A DNA stretch of 64,000 bases from the NCBI GenBank assembly GCA_963702055.1, contig OY969702.1, forward strand, positions 682,001 through 746,000, given 5' to 3'. Position 1 is the stretch's first letter. Every line of letters starts with the position of its first letter. The notes beneath the pieces are model-generated. The model did no database searches. It was not told the DNA's origin and saw only the letters and a program-made list of their open reading frames with translations. Made by a program: the position numbers and the translations under genes. The DNA is from CAWINX01 sp963702055. GTDB lineage: Bacteria; Actinomycetota; Thermoleophilia; Solirubrobacterales; 70-9. Positions 1 through 7,864 of the stretch are shown piece by piece.

Positions 1-1
1 C

Positions 2-904
2 GACTCGGCCGGGCTGCGCTGGGTCAACATCGAGCGCCCCGGCGCCCTCGAGCGCACTTGGCTGGAGGAGCACTTCGACTTCCACGCCCTCGACCTCGAG
101 GACGTCCTCTCCCGCAACCAGCGGCCGAAGATCGACATCTACGACGAGTACCTGTTCATCGTCCTGCACTTCCCCGTCTTCGATCCGGCCGCCGGGCGGC
201 TGGGCACCGGTGAGCTCGACCTCTTCGTCGGGCCCGGCTACGTGGTCACCCTCCCCAATCAGCCGCTGCAGCCGGTCGAGTACCTGTTCGAGCGCTGCCG
301 CGCCAAGGAGGAGATCCGCGAGCAGCACTTCTCGCGCGGCTCCGGCTACCTGCTCTACCGGATCGTCGACGACAGCTTCGACTACTGCTTCCCGATGCTG
401 CGCAAGATCGGCAACAAGCTCGACGCGCTCGAGGACCAGATCTTCGAGGGGCGCTCCGAGGAGGTCGTCCGTGACATCTCCAACGTCAAGCAGGAGATCA
501 TCAACTTCCGCAAGGTGATCCGCCCGCAGCGCCCGGTCCTCCGCGACCTGGAGAAAATCAAGCAGCGCTACCTCGCCCCCGACCTCGACCTCGAGATCTA
601 CTTCGACGACGTCGTCGACGCCCACGAGCGGATCTGGGACATGCTCGAGAACTACAAGGAGGTCGGCGAGGCGCTCCAGGAGACCAGCGAGTCGGTGATC
701 TCCCACCGGGTCAACGACATCCTCCGGGTGCTGACCTCGATCAGCGTCATCGTCCTGCCGCTGACCCTGATCGCCAGCGTCTGGGGAATGAACGTGAAGG
801 TGCCCGGGGAGCAGAACATGACCGCCTTCTGGATCGTGCTCGGGGCGATGATGGCGATCCTCCTCGGCATGGTCGCCTACTTCCGCAAACGCGGCTGGCT
901 CTGA
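2..904 (+). CDS. corA: CorA-family divalent cation channel, 5'-truncated by the window edge
   Basis: Inner-membrane Mg2+ (possibly Co2+) channel of the CorA/MIT family. The gene enters the window without its start; 300 residues are visible in frame from base 2. The N-terminal part is the soluble domain that ends in the long stalk helix, followed by two C-terminal transmembrane helices at about residues 240-261 and 275-294 of the visible part. The pore-mouth signature GMN lies at bases 785-793 in the context SVWGMNVKVPGE, where many homologues have YGMNF. A short basic tail (RKRGWL) follows the last helix, as is usual. The family is secure; the transported ion is inferred. The next gene starts 28 bases downstream on the same strand. 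Confidence 0.93.
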   Translation, partial: DSAGLRWVNIERPGALERTWLEEHFDFHALDLEDVLSRNQRPKIDIYDEYLFIVLHFPVFDPAAGRLGTGELDLFVGPGYVVTLPNQPLQPVEYLFERCRAKEEIREQHFSRGSGYLLYRIVDDSFDYCFPMLRKIGNKLDALEDQIFEGRSEEVVRDISNVKQEIINFRKVIRPQRPVLRDLEKIKQRYLAPDLDLEIYFDDVVDAHERIWDMLENYKEVGEALQETSESVISHRVNDILRVLTSISVIVLPLTLIASVWGMNVKVPGEQNMTAFWIVLGAMMAILLGMVAYFRKRGWL

Positions 905-932
905 GCATGGCCGCCCCTCATAGGATGGGGCA

Positions 933-1421
933 GTGGCAAATTTCCGCATCTGGGCGCCCTGGCGCCTCGCCTACGTGAAGGACGCATCCAAGGACATCGA
1001 GGAGGCCTGCATCTTCTGCGCCAAGCCGGCCGAGGATGACGACGCCGCCAACCTGATCGTCCACCGCGGCGAGCGCTGCTTCGTGATCCTCAACCTCTTC
1101 CCCTACACCAACGGCCACCTGATGGTGGCGCCATACGACCACGTCGGGCGCATCCAGGAGCTGCCGGCCGAGACTCTCGCCGAGATGATGTCCCTCGCCC
1201 AGACGGCGATGAGCCGGCTCGAGGACGTCTACGAGCCGCACGGCTACAACGTCGGCTTCAACCAGGGCCGCGTTGCCGGCGCCGGCGTCGAGCACCACAT
1301 CCACCTCCACGTCGTGCCGCGCTGGGGCGGCGACACCAACTTCATGCCGGTGATCGCCGACACCAAAGTGATGCCGCAGACGCTGGAGCAGAGCTACGAA
1401 GCACTGAGGGGAGCGTTTTGA
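933..1421 (+). CDS. HIT-family nucleotide hydrolase/phosphorylase (Ap4A phosphorylase-like)
   Basis: Cytosolic histidine-triad protein acting on nucleotide phosphates. The catalytic triad is visible as HHIHLHVVPRWGGD near residues 118-131, and a CIFC pair near the N-terminus (about residue 27) recalls the metal-binding Cys of some HIT proteins. The layout resembles the mycobacterial HIT protein Rv2613c, known as an Ap4A phosphorylase; that specific activity here is inference. The start is GTG at 933, preceded by the purine-rich stretch AGGATGGGG ending three bases upstream. The TGA overlaps the TTG start of the phosphohexomutase (TTGA), so the two are probably translationally coupled. The length of 162 residues is normal for this subfamily. 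Confidence 0.9.
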   Translation: MANFRIWAPWRLAYVKDASKDIEEACIFCAKPAEDDDAANLIVHRGERCFVILNLFPYTNGHLMVAPYDHVGRIQELPAETLAEMMSLAQTAMSRLEDVYEPHGYNVGFNQGRVAGAGVEHHIHLHVVPRWGGDTNFMPVIADTKVMPQTLEQSYEALRGAF

Positions 1422-2800
1422 GCGAGCAACCGACCCTGGCCCCGCCCGGGATCTTCAAGGCCTACGACATCCGCGGCCTCTACGGCTCGGAGATGGACGA
1501 GACCACCGCCCACGCGATCGGCCGCGCCTTCGCCCGGGTGCTGGGCCGGCTGCGCGGCAAGGAGCCGAGCGAGTTGCGGATCGGGCTCGGCCGCGACATG
1601 CGGCTGACCGCGCCGCGGATGGCCGAGGAGCTGCGCGACGGGTTGATCTTCGAGGGGGCGACCGTACTCGACGCTGGGATGGTCGCAACCGAGATGCTCT
1701 ACCACCTGGTCGGCTCGCACGATCTGGACGGCGGCGCGATGGTCACCGCCTCCCACAACCCGAAGGCCTACACCGGCGTCAAGCTGGTCCGCGAGGGCGC
1801 ACTGGCGCTCTCCGGCGACGCCGGGATCGGCGACGTGCGGCGTGAAATCGAGGCCGGCCTCGGCCCCGCGCCCGGCGGCGGCTCCTTCGAGGAGGTCGAC
1901 GTCTGGGAGGAATACCGGGCCCACGCGCTCTCCTTCATCGACCCGGCGAAGGTCAGGCCGATGAAGGTCGTCGTCGACGGCGGCAACGGGATGTCGGGGC
2001 CGATGGTCGGCCCGATCCTGCGCAAGCTCGGCCTCGACCTCGAGGAGATGTATTTCGAGCCCGACGGCGAGTTCCCCGACCACGAGCCCAACCCGCTGCT
2101 CGAGGAGAACCGCCGGATGATCATCGAGCGGGTCCGGGCCAGCGGCGCCGACCTCGGGATCGCCTGGGACGGCGACGCCGACCGCTGCTTCTTCATCGAC
2201 GGCGACGGCGAGTTCTGCGACGGCGACTTCGTTTGCGCGATGCTCGCCCGCGCCGCGCTCGCCAAGGAGCCTGGGGCGACGATCCTCTACGACCCCCGCT
2301 CCAGCCGCGCCGTTCCCGACCTGGTCGCCGCCGAGGGCGGTCGCTCCGCCCTCTCGCGAGTCGGCCACGCCTTCTTCAAGACGCGGATGCGCGAGGAGGG
2401 CGCCGCCTTCGGCGGCGAGGTCTCCGGCCACTACTACTTCCGCGACTTCTGGTGCGCCGACTCGGGGACGATCCCGGCGCTGCTGATGCTGGAGCTGCTC
2501 TCGGTGGAGGGACGCACCCTGGCCGAGGCGATGGCCGAGTTCCGCTCCCGCTACTTCATCTCCGGCGAGATCAACTCCGAGGTAGACGACCCCGCGGCGA
2601 AGATGGCCGAGATCGCCGAGCGCTACGCCGACGGCGAGCTGACCCGGCTCGACGGGATCTCGGTCGACTACCCCGACTGGCACTTCAACGTCCGCCCCTC
2701 CAACACCGAGCCGCTGCTTCGCCTCAACCTCGAGTCGCTCGTCTCACCCGAGGACATGGAGCGAAAGCGCGACGAGGTCCTCGGCCTGATCCGGGCGTGA
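1418..2800 (+). CDS. manB: Phosphomannomutase/phosphoglucomutase
   Basis: Alpha-D-phosphohexomutase that interconverts mannose-6-P and mannose-1-P and/or the glucose equivalents, feeding sugar-nucleotide and cell-envelope synthesis. All four signature loops are present: the phosphoserine loop TASHNPKAYTG, the metal-binding DGDADR, the sugar-binding GEVSGH and the phosphate-binding RPSNTEP near the C-terminus. The length of 460 residues is typical of the AlgC/ManB type. The TTG start overlaps the HIT gene stop and is preceded by GAGGGGA (1406-1412). The TGA at the end overlaps the GTG of the downstream hydrolase. The choice between mannose and glucose specificity cannot be made from sequence alone, so the symbol is a best fit. 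Confidence 0.9.
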   Translation: MSEQPTLAPPGIFKAYDIRGLYGSEMDETTAHAIGRAFARVLGRLRGKEPSELRIGLGRDMRLTAPRMAEELRDGLIFEGATVLDAGMVATEMLYHLVGSHDLDGGAMVTASHNPKAYTGVKLVREGALALSGDAGIGDVRREIEAGLGPAPGGGSFEEVDVWEEYRAHALSFIDPAKVRPMKVVVDGGNGMSGPMVGPILRKLGLDLEEMYFEPDGEFPDHEPNPLLEENRRMIIERVRASGADLGIAWDGDADRCFFIDGDGEFCDGDFVCAMLARAALAKEPGATILYDPRSSRAVPDLVAAEGGRSALSRVGHAFFKTRMREEGAAFGGEVSGHYYFRDFWCADSGTIPALLMLELLSVEGRTLAEAMAEFRSRYFISGEINSEVDDPAAKMAEIAERYADGELTRLDGISVDYPDWHFNVRPSNTEPLLRLNLESLVSPEDMERKRDEVLGLIRA

Positions 2801-3801
2801 CCCTCACCCCCGAACAGGCCCTCGAGCAGGCGGCGCTGGCCGGGATCCACTGCCTGCGAATCCCCACCCCCTTCGCGGTTGGCCGCGTCAACTGCTACCT
2901 GATCGAGGACGAGCCGCTGACCCTCGTCGACACCGGCCCCAACTCAGGCAAGGCCCTCGACGAGCTGCAGTCCCAGCTCGGCGAGCGCGGCCACTCGATC
3001 GACGACATCGAGTTGGTCATCCTCACCCACCAGCACATCGACCACCTCGGCCTGGTCGAGATCGTCGTCGAGCACTCCGGCGCCGAGGTCGCGGCGATCG
3101 GCGTCGCCGCCGAGCGACTCGCCAACTTCAGCGAGGATTCTGAGGCCGAGGACGAGTTCGCGGTCCAGCTGATGCTGCGCAACGGCATCCCGGAGAACGT
3201 CGCCTTTGCCCTGCAGAGCGTCTCGCGCAGCTTCCGCGGCTGGGGCTCGCGGGCCGAGGTGACCCGCCCGCTTGAGGACGGCCAGACGATGCCCTTCCGC
3301 GACCGCCTGCTCGAGGCGCTGCACCGTCCCGGCCACAGCCCCTCCGACACGATCTTCTGGGACGCCGAGCGGCGCATCCTGCTCGCCGCAGACCACCTGA
3401 TCGCCCACATCTCCTCCAACCCGCTGATCAGCCGCCCGCTGGATGGCTCCGACCGCCGCACCCAGGCGCTCGTCACCTACATCGAGTCGATGCGCAAGAC
3501 GCGGGAGATGCCGGCCGAGATCGTCCTCTCCGGCCACGGCGAGCCGATCGTCGACCACGTCGCCCTGATCGACGAACGCATCGCCAAGCACGACCGCCGC
3601 AAGGAGAAGATCTACAAGCTGATCGCCGAGCAACCCAGGACCGGCTACGAGCTGGCCCAGGCGATCTGGGGCAACGTCGCCGTCACCCAGGCCTTCCTCA
3701 CCCTCTCGGAGGTGATCGGCCACGCCGACCTGCTCGTCAACGAGGGCCGCATTCGCGAAGTCGACGACGGCGAGGTGGTCCGCTACGAGACGAACGGATA
3801 G
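2797..3801 (+). CDS. Metallo-beta-lactamase-fold hydrolase with C-terminal winged-helix domain
   Basis: A 334-residue member of the MBL superfamily close to the LACTB2/glyoxalase-II-like group. The dinuclear-metal motif is seen as THQHIDH, with further ligands in HRPGHSPSD, an aspartate in AADHLIAH and the late histidine in SGHGEPIVDH. About 80 residues after the MBL core look like the winged-helix tail found in this subfamily. The start is taken as GTG 2797, overlapping the mutase stop (GTGA), because the protein homology begins here and the longer frame upstream only reads through the mutase gene. The substrate is unknown; thioesters, nucleic acid and lactones are all used in the family. 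Confidence 0.85.
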   Translation: MTLTPEQALEQAALAGIHCLRIPTPFAVGRVNCYLIEDEPLTLVDTGPNSGKALDELQSQLGERGHSIDDIELVILTHQHIDHLGLVEIVVEHSGAEVAAIGVAAERLANFSEDSEAEDEFAVQLMLRNGIPENVAFALQSVSRSFRGWGSRAEVTRPLEDGQTMPFRDRLLEALHRPGHSPSDTIFWDAERRILLAADHLIAHISSNPLISRPLDGSDRRTQALVTYIESMRKTREMPAEIVLSGHGEPIVDHVALIDERIAKHDRRKEKIYKLIAEQPRTGYELAQAIWGNVAVTQAFLTLSEVIGHADLLVNEGRIREVDDGEVVRYETNG

Positions 3802-3833
3802 CGCCTCGCCTCCTATCAACCCGACGGGCGCAT

Positions 3834-4244
3834 CTACGTGCCGACGACTTCGAGGATGCCGTCGAGGCCGGCGAAGTCCTTTACGTTCCGCGTGTAGAGC
3901 GGCAGCTCGTGGGCGATTGCGGTGGCGGCGATCAGCAAGTCGAGCGCACGGGCGCCACGGGCCTTACGGCCCGCGGCAGCAATAGCCGAGTAGACGCGCC
4001 CGTAGGCGCGAGCGCATACCACATCGAAGGGCAGTGGATCGAAGGTTGCCTCGGCGCGCTGCAAACGGTCCTGGCGACGCGCCCGCTCAGCCTCGTCCGT
4101 AGTGGCATGGGGCCCGCAAGCGAGCTCGCCGAGCGTGACAGCGGAGATCGCCATCTGGGCGGGAAGCTTGGCCGGGTCGAGCGCTTCGAGGTCAATCAGG
4201 ACCGAGGTGTCGATAACCCCACGCTCGTGGCGCGAATCAGGCAC
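3834..4244 (-). CDS. vapC: PIN-domain ribonuclease toxin (VapC family)
   Basis: Toxin of a type II toxin-antitoxin pair. It is a PIN-fold RNase that in the family cuts specific RNAs (often tRNA or rRNA) and slows growth. The acidic residues of the PIN active site are visible: Asp in VIDTSVLIDLE, Glu in TLGELACG, Asp in ALDLLIAATA and Asp in NVKDFAGLDG near the end. The start is taken as GTG 4244, which overlaps the antitoxin stop by eight bases; the frame further upstream lies inside the antitoxin gene. The length is 136 residues. The pair is the only minus-strand segment among plus-strand genes, a common sign of a mobile TA module. Confidence 0.85.
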   Translation of the reverse strand: MPDSRHERGVIDTSVLIDLEALDPAKLPAQMAISAVTLGELACGPHATTDEAERARRQDRLQRAEATFDPLPFDVVCARAYGRVYSAIAAAGRKARGARALDLLIAATAIAHELPLYTRNVKDFAGLDGILEVVGT

Positions 4245-4491
4245 GCGGCGAGGGGTCCTGATCGAGAACAGCGTCGATCTCGTCTCGGAATCGCTCGAGA
4301 TCGATGCGCGGGGCGCCGGCGAAGGCAGCAAGCGCCGTCTCGACTCCTACGAACCGGCGACGCTGGACCGGGCGCAACTCGCCGACCGCCGCTCCGTTGC
4401 GGGTGACGACGAACTCCTCGCCGCGATCGAGCGCCCGCATGATCTCGCCGCTCCGGTTGCGCAACTCTCGCTGGGTCAAATCACGAGGCAT
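4237..4491 (-). CDS. vapB: Phd/YefM-type antitoxin of the vapC toxin
   Basis: Short (84-residue) DNA-binding antitoxin encoded directly upstream of the PIN toxin and overlapping it by eight bases. The N-terminal half has the Phd/YefM pattern (TQRELRNRSGEIMRALDRGE, then FVVTRNGAAVGEL); the C-terminal half is the predicted toxin-wrapping tail. The start is ATG 4491, where the Phd-type homology begins; a longer frame exists upstream but its extra 24 residues look non-coding. Antitoxins of this type normally repress their own promoter, so an operator is expected in the short region 4492-4600, but no clear palindrome was recognised there. Confidence 0.82.
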   Translation of the reverse strand: MPRDLTQRELRNRSGEIMRALDRGEEFVVTRNGAAVGELRPVQRRRFVGVETALAAFAGAPRIDLERFRDEIDAVLDQDPSPRA

Positions 4492-4600
4492 GGCGAAAGC
4501 GTAGCACCAGTGCGACACCCCACCCGGTTTGAGTGGAAGGTCGATCCGGTGTGCCGAGAACACCAGTAACGCAGGCGCCAGCTAAGTTTAGGAGATCGTA

Positions 4601-5626
4601 GTGGCCGCCCCTCCAGTCGCAACCGCTCCGAAGGCGCCGGACCTCGCGAAGGGCCGCCGCGGCAGCGCCCTGCCGCCCCGCGCGGCGAAGAAGCGGATGC
4701 TGATCATCGTCAACCCCTACGCGACGACGGTCTCCGATCGGCTCAAGAACCTGGTCGTCTACGCCCTGCAGGGGCGCTATGACGTCGAGGCGGTCTCGAC
4801 CGAGGCGCAGAACCACGCCACCGAGCTGGGCCGTGAGGCCCGCGACGGCGGCTACGACGTGGTCGTCGCCTTCGGCGGCGACGGGACGCTGAACGAGGTG
4901 GTCAACGGGCTCGCCGGCACCGACGTGCCGGTCTCGATGCTGCCGGGCGGCTCGACCAACGTGGTCTGCCGCACGCTCGGCATCCCCAACGACGTGGTCG
5001 ACGCCACCGAGCACCTGCTCTCGCTGGCGGACCGCTGGGAGCCGCGGCGGATCGACCTCGGCAAGGTCGACGATCGCCACTTCGTCTTCTCCTGCGGGGC
5101 GGGGATCGACGCCACCGTCGTCAAGCGGGTCGACGCGCACCCGAAGCTGAAGGCCAAGGCAGGGCCCTACTACTACAGCTGGGCGGGGCTCACCGGCTTT
5201 TACCGCCACTACCTGCGCAACCCCGTGCGGGTGCGAGTCGAGACGGCGGGCGACGCGGTCGAGGGCGTCACCGCCCTGACCCAGAACTCCGACCCCTTCA
5301 CCTATTTCGCGAAGCGCCCGATCCGGGTCTGCGAGGGGATCGAGATCGACGACGGCACCCTCTCGATGGGCGTGCTGAAGCGCGCCACCCAGCGCGACGC
5401 CCCCACCCTCGTCGCCCGCCTGCTCGGCGCCGCCGGATCGAGCGCGGTCGACCACCGCCAGATCCACCACTTCGACGACGTCCTCGACGCCACCGTCACC
5501 TCGATCTCCGAGCACGACGAGGGCGGGCTGCGGCCCTTCCCCGTCCAGGTCGACGGCGACTACATCGGCGAGCGCGAGCGGGTCGAGCTGAAGGCAGCCC
5601 CGGCCTCGCTCACCGTCGTCGCCTGA
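4601..5626 (+). CDS. Diacylglycerol kinase-family lipid kinase (DAGK catalytic domain)
   Basis: Soluble or membrane-associated lipid kinase of the DgkB/YegS/sphingosine-kinase superfamily, expected to phosphorylate diacylglycerol or a related lipid. The ATP-binding glycine-rich motif GGDGTLNEVVNG and the downstream PGGSTNVVCRTLGIP are unmistakable, and the beta-strand LIIVNPYA opens the domain near residue 35. The first 32 residues are a basic, Ala/Pro-rich extension ahead of the fold. The start is GTG 4601 with GGAG six bases upstream. The gene converges with rel; one base separates the two stop codons. Actinobacterial homologues may act in phosphatidylinositol or phosphatidic acid metabolism, which is not decided here. 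Confidence 0.87.
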   Translation: MAAPPVATAPKAPDLAKGRRGSALPPRAAKKRMLIIVNPYATTVSDRLKNLVVYALQGRYDVEAVSTEAQNHATELGREARDGGYDVVVAFGGDGTLNEVVNGLAGTDVPVSMLPGGSTNVVCRTLGIPNDVVDATEHLLSLADRWEPRRIDLGKVDDRHFVFSCGAGIDATVVKRVDAHPKLKAKAGPYYYSWAGLTGFYRHYLRNPVRVRVETAGDAVEGVTALTQNSDPFTYFAKRPIRVCEGIEIDDGTLSMGVLKRATQRDAPTLVARLLGAAGSSAVDHRQIHHFDDVLDATVTSISEHDEGGLRPFPVQVDGDYIGERERVELKAAPASLTVVA

Positions 5627-5627
5627 C

Positions 5628-7832
5628 TCAGCCGCTCGGCGTAATCCGGTAGGCGTCGAAGACCGACTCGACGTTGCGGAGTTTCGAGATGCACCCTTTG
5701 AGCTGCTCGGTGTCCCCCACCTCGACCACGAAGCGGTTCTTCACCATCGGGTGCTTGGTCGAGCAGCTCGCCTCGAGGATGTTGATCCCCGCCTCGGAGA
5801 AGGTGCGGGAGAGGTCCTCGAGCAGGCGGGTGCGATCGTAGGCGTCGACCTGGAGCTCGACTCGGTATGAGGCTTCGTTGTCCCCGGCCCACGAGACCTC
5901 GACGAAGCGCTCCGGGTCCTTTCTTAGCGCCCGCACGTTCTTGCAGTCCTCGCGGTGGATCGTGATGCCGCGGCCGAGCGACACGTAGCCGGCGATCTCG
6001 TCGCCGGGAACCGGCCGGCAGCACTTGGCAAGCCGCACCGCGACGTTGTCGACGCCCTTGACGCTGATCCCGAAGTTGGAGGCGTCCTTGGTGCTCCGCG
6101 CCTTGTCCTCGCGGGCGCCCTCGGCGAAGCCGAGCGGCGCGGCCTCCTCGACCGCCTCGCCGGCCTTCAGCCGCTGCATCAGCTTGTTGGCGACCGTCTT
6201 GGTCGAGACCTTGCCCTGGCCGAGGGCGATGTAGAACTCGGTCGCTTTGCGGAAGCCCATCTCGCGGATCACGTCGGCGAGCAGCGGCGACATCGCCACC
6301 TTCTGCATCGGCAGGCCGCGCTTGCGCAGCGCCTCCTCCAGCCCCTCGCGGCCGTGGCGCTCGGCGTCTTCGCGCCGCTCCTCTTTGAAGAAGGCGCGGA
6401 TCTTGTTGCGGGCACGGCTGGTCCGCACCAGCTTCAGCCAGTCCCGCGAGGGCCCGCGCTTCTGGTTGGCGGTCAGCACCTCGACGATGTCGCCCGACTT
6501 CAGCTGGTAGTGCAGGGGCACGATCGCGCCGTTGACCTTGGCCCCGACGCAGCGGTGGCCGACGTCGGTGTGGACGGCGTAGGCGAAGTCGAGCGGGGTC
6601 GAGCCGGCGGAGAGGCTCTTCACCTCGCCCTTCGGGGTGAAGACGAAGACCTCGTCCTCGAAGAGGTCGACTCGCAGGGACTCGAGGAACTCAGCCGGGT
6701 CCTGCTCGCCCTCGGCCTCGACCAGCTGCCGCAGCCAGGTCATCTTCTCGCGCTGCGGATCGCCACCGCCGCCCTCCTTGTAGGCGACGTGGGCGGCGAT
6801 CCCGTACTCGGCGAGCTTGTGCATCTCCTCGGTGCGGATCTGGATCTCCAGCGGCTTGCCCTCCGGCCCGATCACCGTCGTGTGCAGCGCCTGGTACATG
6901 TTGGCCTTGGGCATCGCGACCCAGTCCTTGAAGCGGCCGGGCAGCGGCTTCCAGAGCGAGTGGATGACCCCGATCGCCCCGTAGCAGTCCTTCACCGAGC
7001 CGACGATCACCCGCATCGCGGTGAGGTCGAAGATCTCGTTGAACTCGCGCCCCTTCTTGGTCATCTTCGTGTAGATCGAGTAGAAGTGCTTGGCGCGGCC
7101 GGAGATCTCGGCCTCGATCCCGACCTGCTTCAGCTCCTCGGAGAGGAAGCGACCGGCCTCCTCGACGAAGACCTCGCGCTCGTTGCGCTGCTGGGCGACC
7201 AGCTGTTTGATCTCCGCGTACTTGCGCGGGTGCAGGGTGGAAAAGGCGAGGTCCTCCAGCTCCCACTTGATCGCGTGGATCCCCAGCCGGTGGGCGAGCG
7301 GGGCGTAGATCTCCAGCGTCTCCCGCGCCTTCGCCGTCTGCTTCTGCTTGGGCAGGGCGCCCAGCGTGCGCATGTTGTGGAGGCGGTCGGCCAGCTTGAT
7401 CAGGATCACCCTGACGTCGGTGGCCATCGCCACCATCATCTTGCGGTAGTTCTCGGCCTGCCGCTCGTCGCGGCTCTCGAAGGTGATCCCGGTCAGCTTG
7501 GTGACGCCGTCGACCAGCTGGGCGATCTGCTCGCCGAACTCCTCGCGGATCTCCTCGAGGCTGGCGCTGGTGTCCTCGACCGTGTCGTGCAGGAGGGCGG
7601 CGCAGAGGGTCTCGGTGTCGAGTCGCATGCCGGCGCAGACCTGGGCAACGCCGACCGGGTGGGTGATGAACTCGTCGCCGGAGCGCCGCATCTGATCGGC
7701 GTGGTGGTCGCAGGCGAATTCGAAGGCGCGCTCGATCGCGGCGCGGTCGATGGTCGACACGGCGACCGCGGTGTCGCCGTCGCCGTTACCGGCGCCGTTC
7801 TGACTTGGCGAGGAGTCGAACTCCTCGATCAC
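5628..7832 (-). CDS. rel: Bifunctional (p)ppGpp synthetase/hydrolase
   Basis: Long RelA/SpoT homologue (734 residues) that makes and degrades the alarmone (p)ppGpp in the stringent response. Domains in order: an HD hydrolase domain at about 30-190 with the metal motif LLHDTVEDT, a synthetase domain at about 240-365 with FKDWVAMPKANMYQALHTT and EIQIRTEEMHKLAEYGIAAH, a TGS domain near 395-460 (VFVFTPKGEVKSLSAG) and a C-terminal ACT domain. Both catalytic domains look intact. The start is GTG 7832, the first usable start in frame, about 30 bases after the recJ stop, so it is probably co-transcribed with recJ and secDF. The same neighbourhood (secDF, recJ, rel, ruvABC, yebC) is common in Actinobacteria and Firmicutes. 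Confidence 0.96.
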   Translation of the reverse strand: MIEEFDSSPSQNGAGNGDGDTAVAVSTIDRAAIERAFEFACDHHADQMRRSGDEFITHPVGVAQVCAGMRLDTETLCAALLHDTVEDTSASLEEIREEFGEQIAQLVDGVTKLTGITFESRDERQAENYRKMMVAMATDVRVILIKLADRLHNMRTLGALPKQKQTAKARETLEIYAPLAHRLGIHAIKWELEDLAFSTLHPRKYAEIKQLVAQQRNEREVFVEEAGRFLSEELKQVGIEAEISGRAKHFYSIYTKMTKKGREFNEIFDLTAMRVIVGSVKDCYGAIGVIHSLWKPLPGRFKDWVAMPKANMYQALHTTVIGPEGKPLEIQIRTEEMHKLAEYGIAAHVAYKEGGGGDPQREKMTWLRQLVEAEGEQDPAEFLESLRVDLFEDEVFVFTPKGEVKSLSAGSTPLDFAYAVHTDVGHRCVGAKVNGAIVPLHYQLKSGDIVEVLTANQKRGPSRDWLKLVRTSRARNKIRAFFKEERREDAERHGREGLEEALRKRGLPMQKVAMSPLLADVIREMGFRKATEFYIALGQGKVSTKTVANKLMQRLKAGEAVEEAAPLGFAEGAREDKARSTKDASNFGISVKGVDNVAVRLAKCCRPVPGDEIAGYVSLGRGITIHREDCKNVRALRKDPERFVEVSWAGDNEASYRVELQVDAYDRTRLLEDLSRTFSEAGINILEASCSTKHPMVKNRFVVEVGDTEQLKGCISKLRNVESVFDAYRITPSG

Positions 7833-7864
7833 CGCAAACAGGTCGGCGAGGAGTTCGCCGTTCT

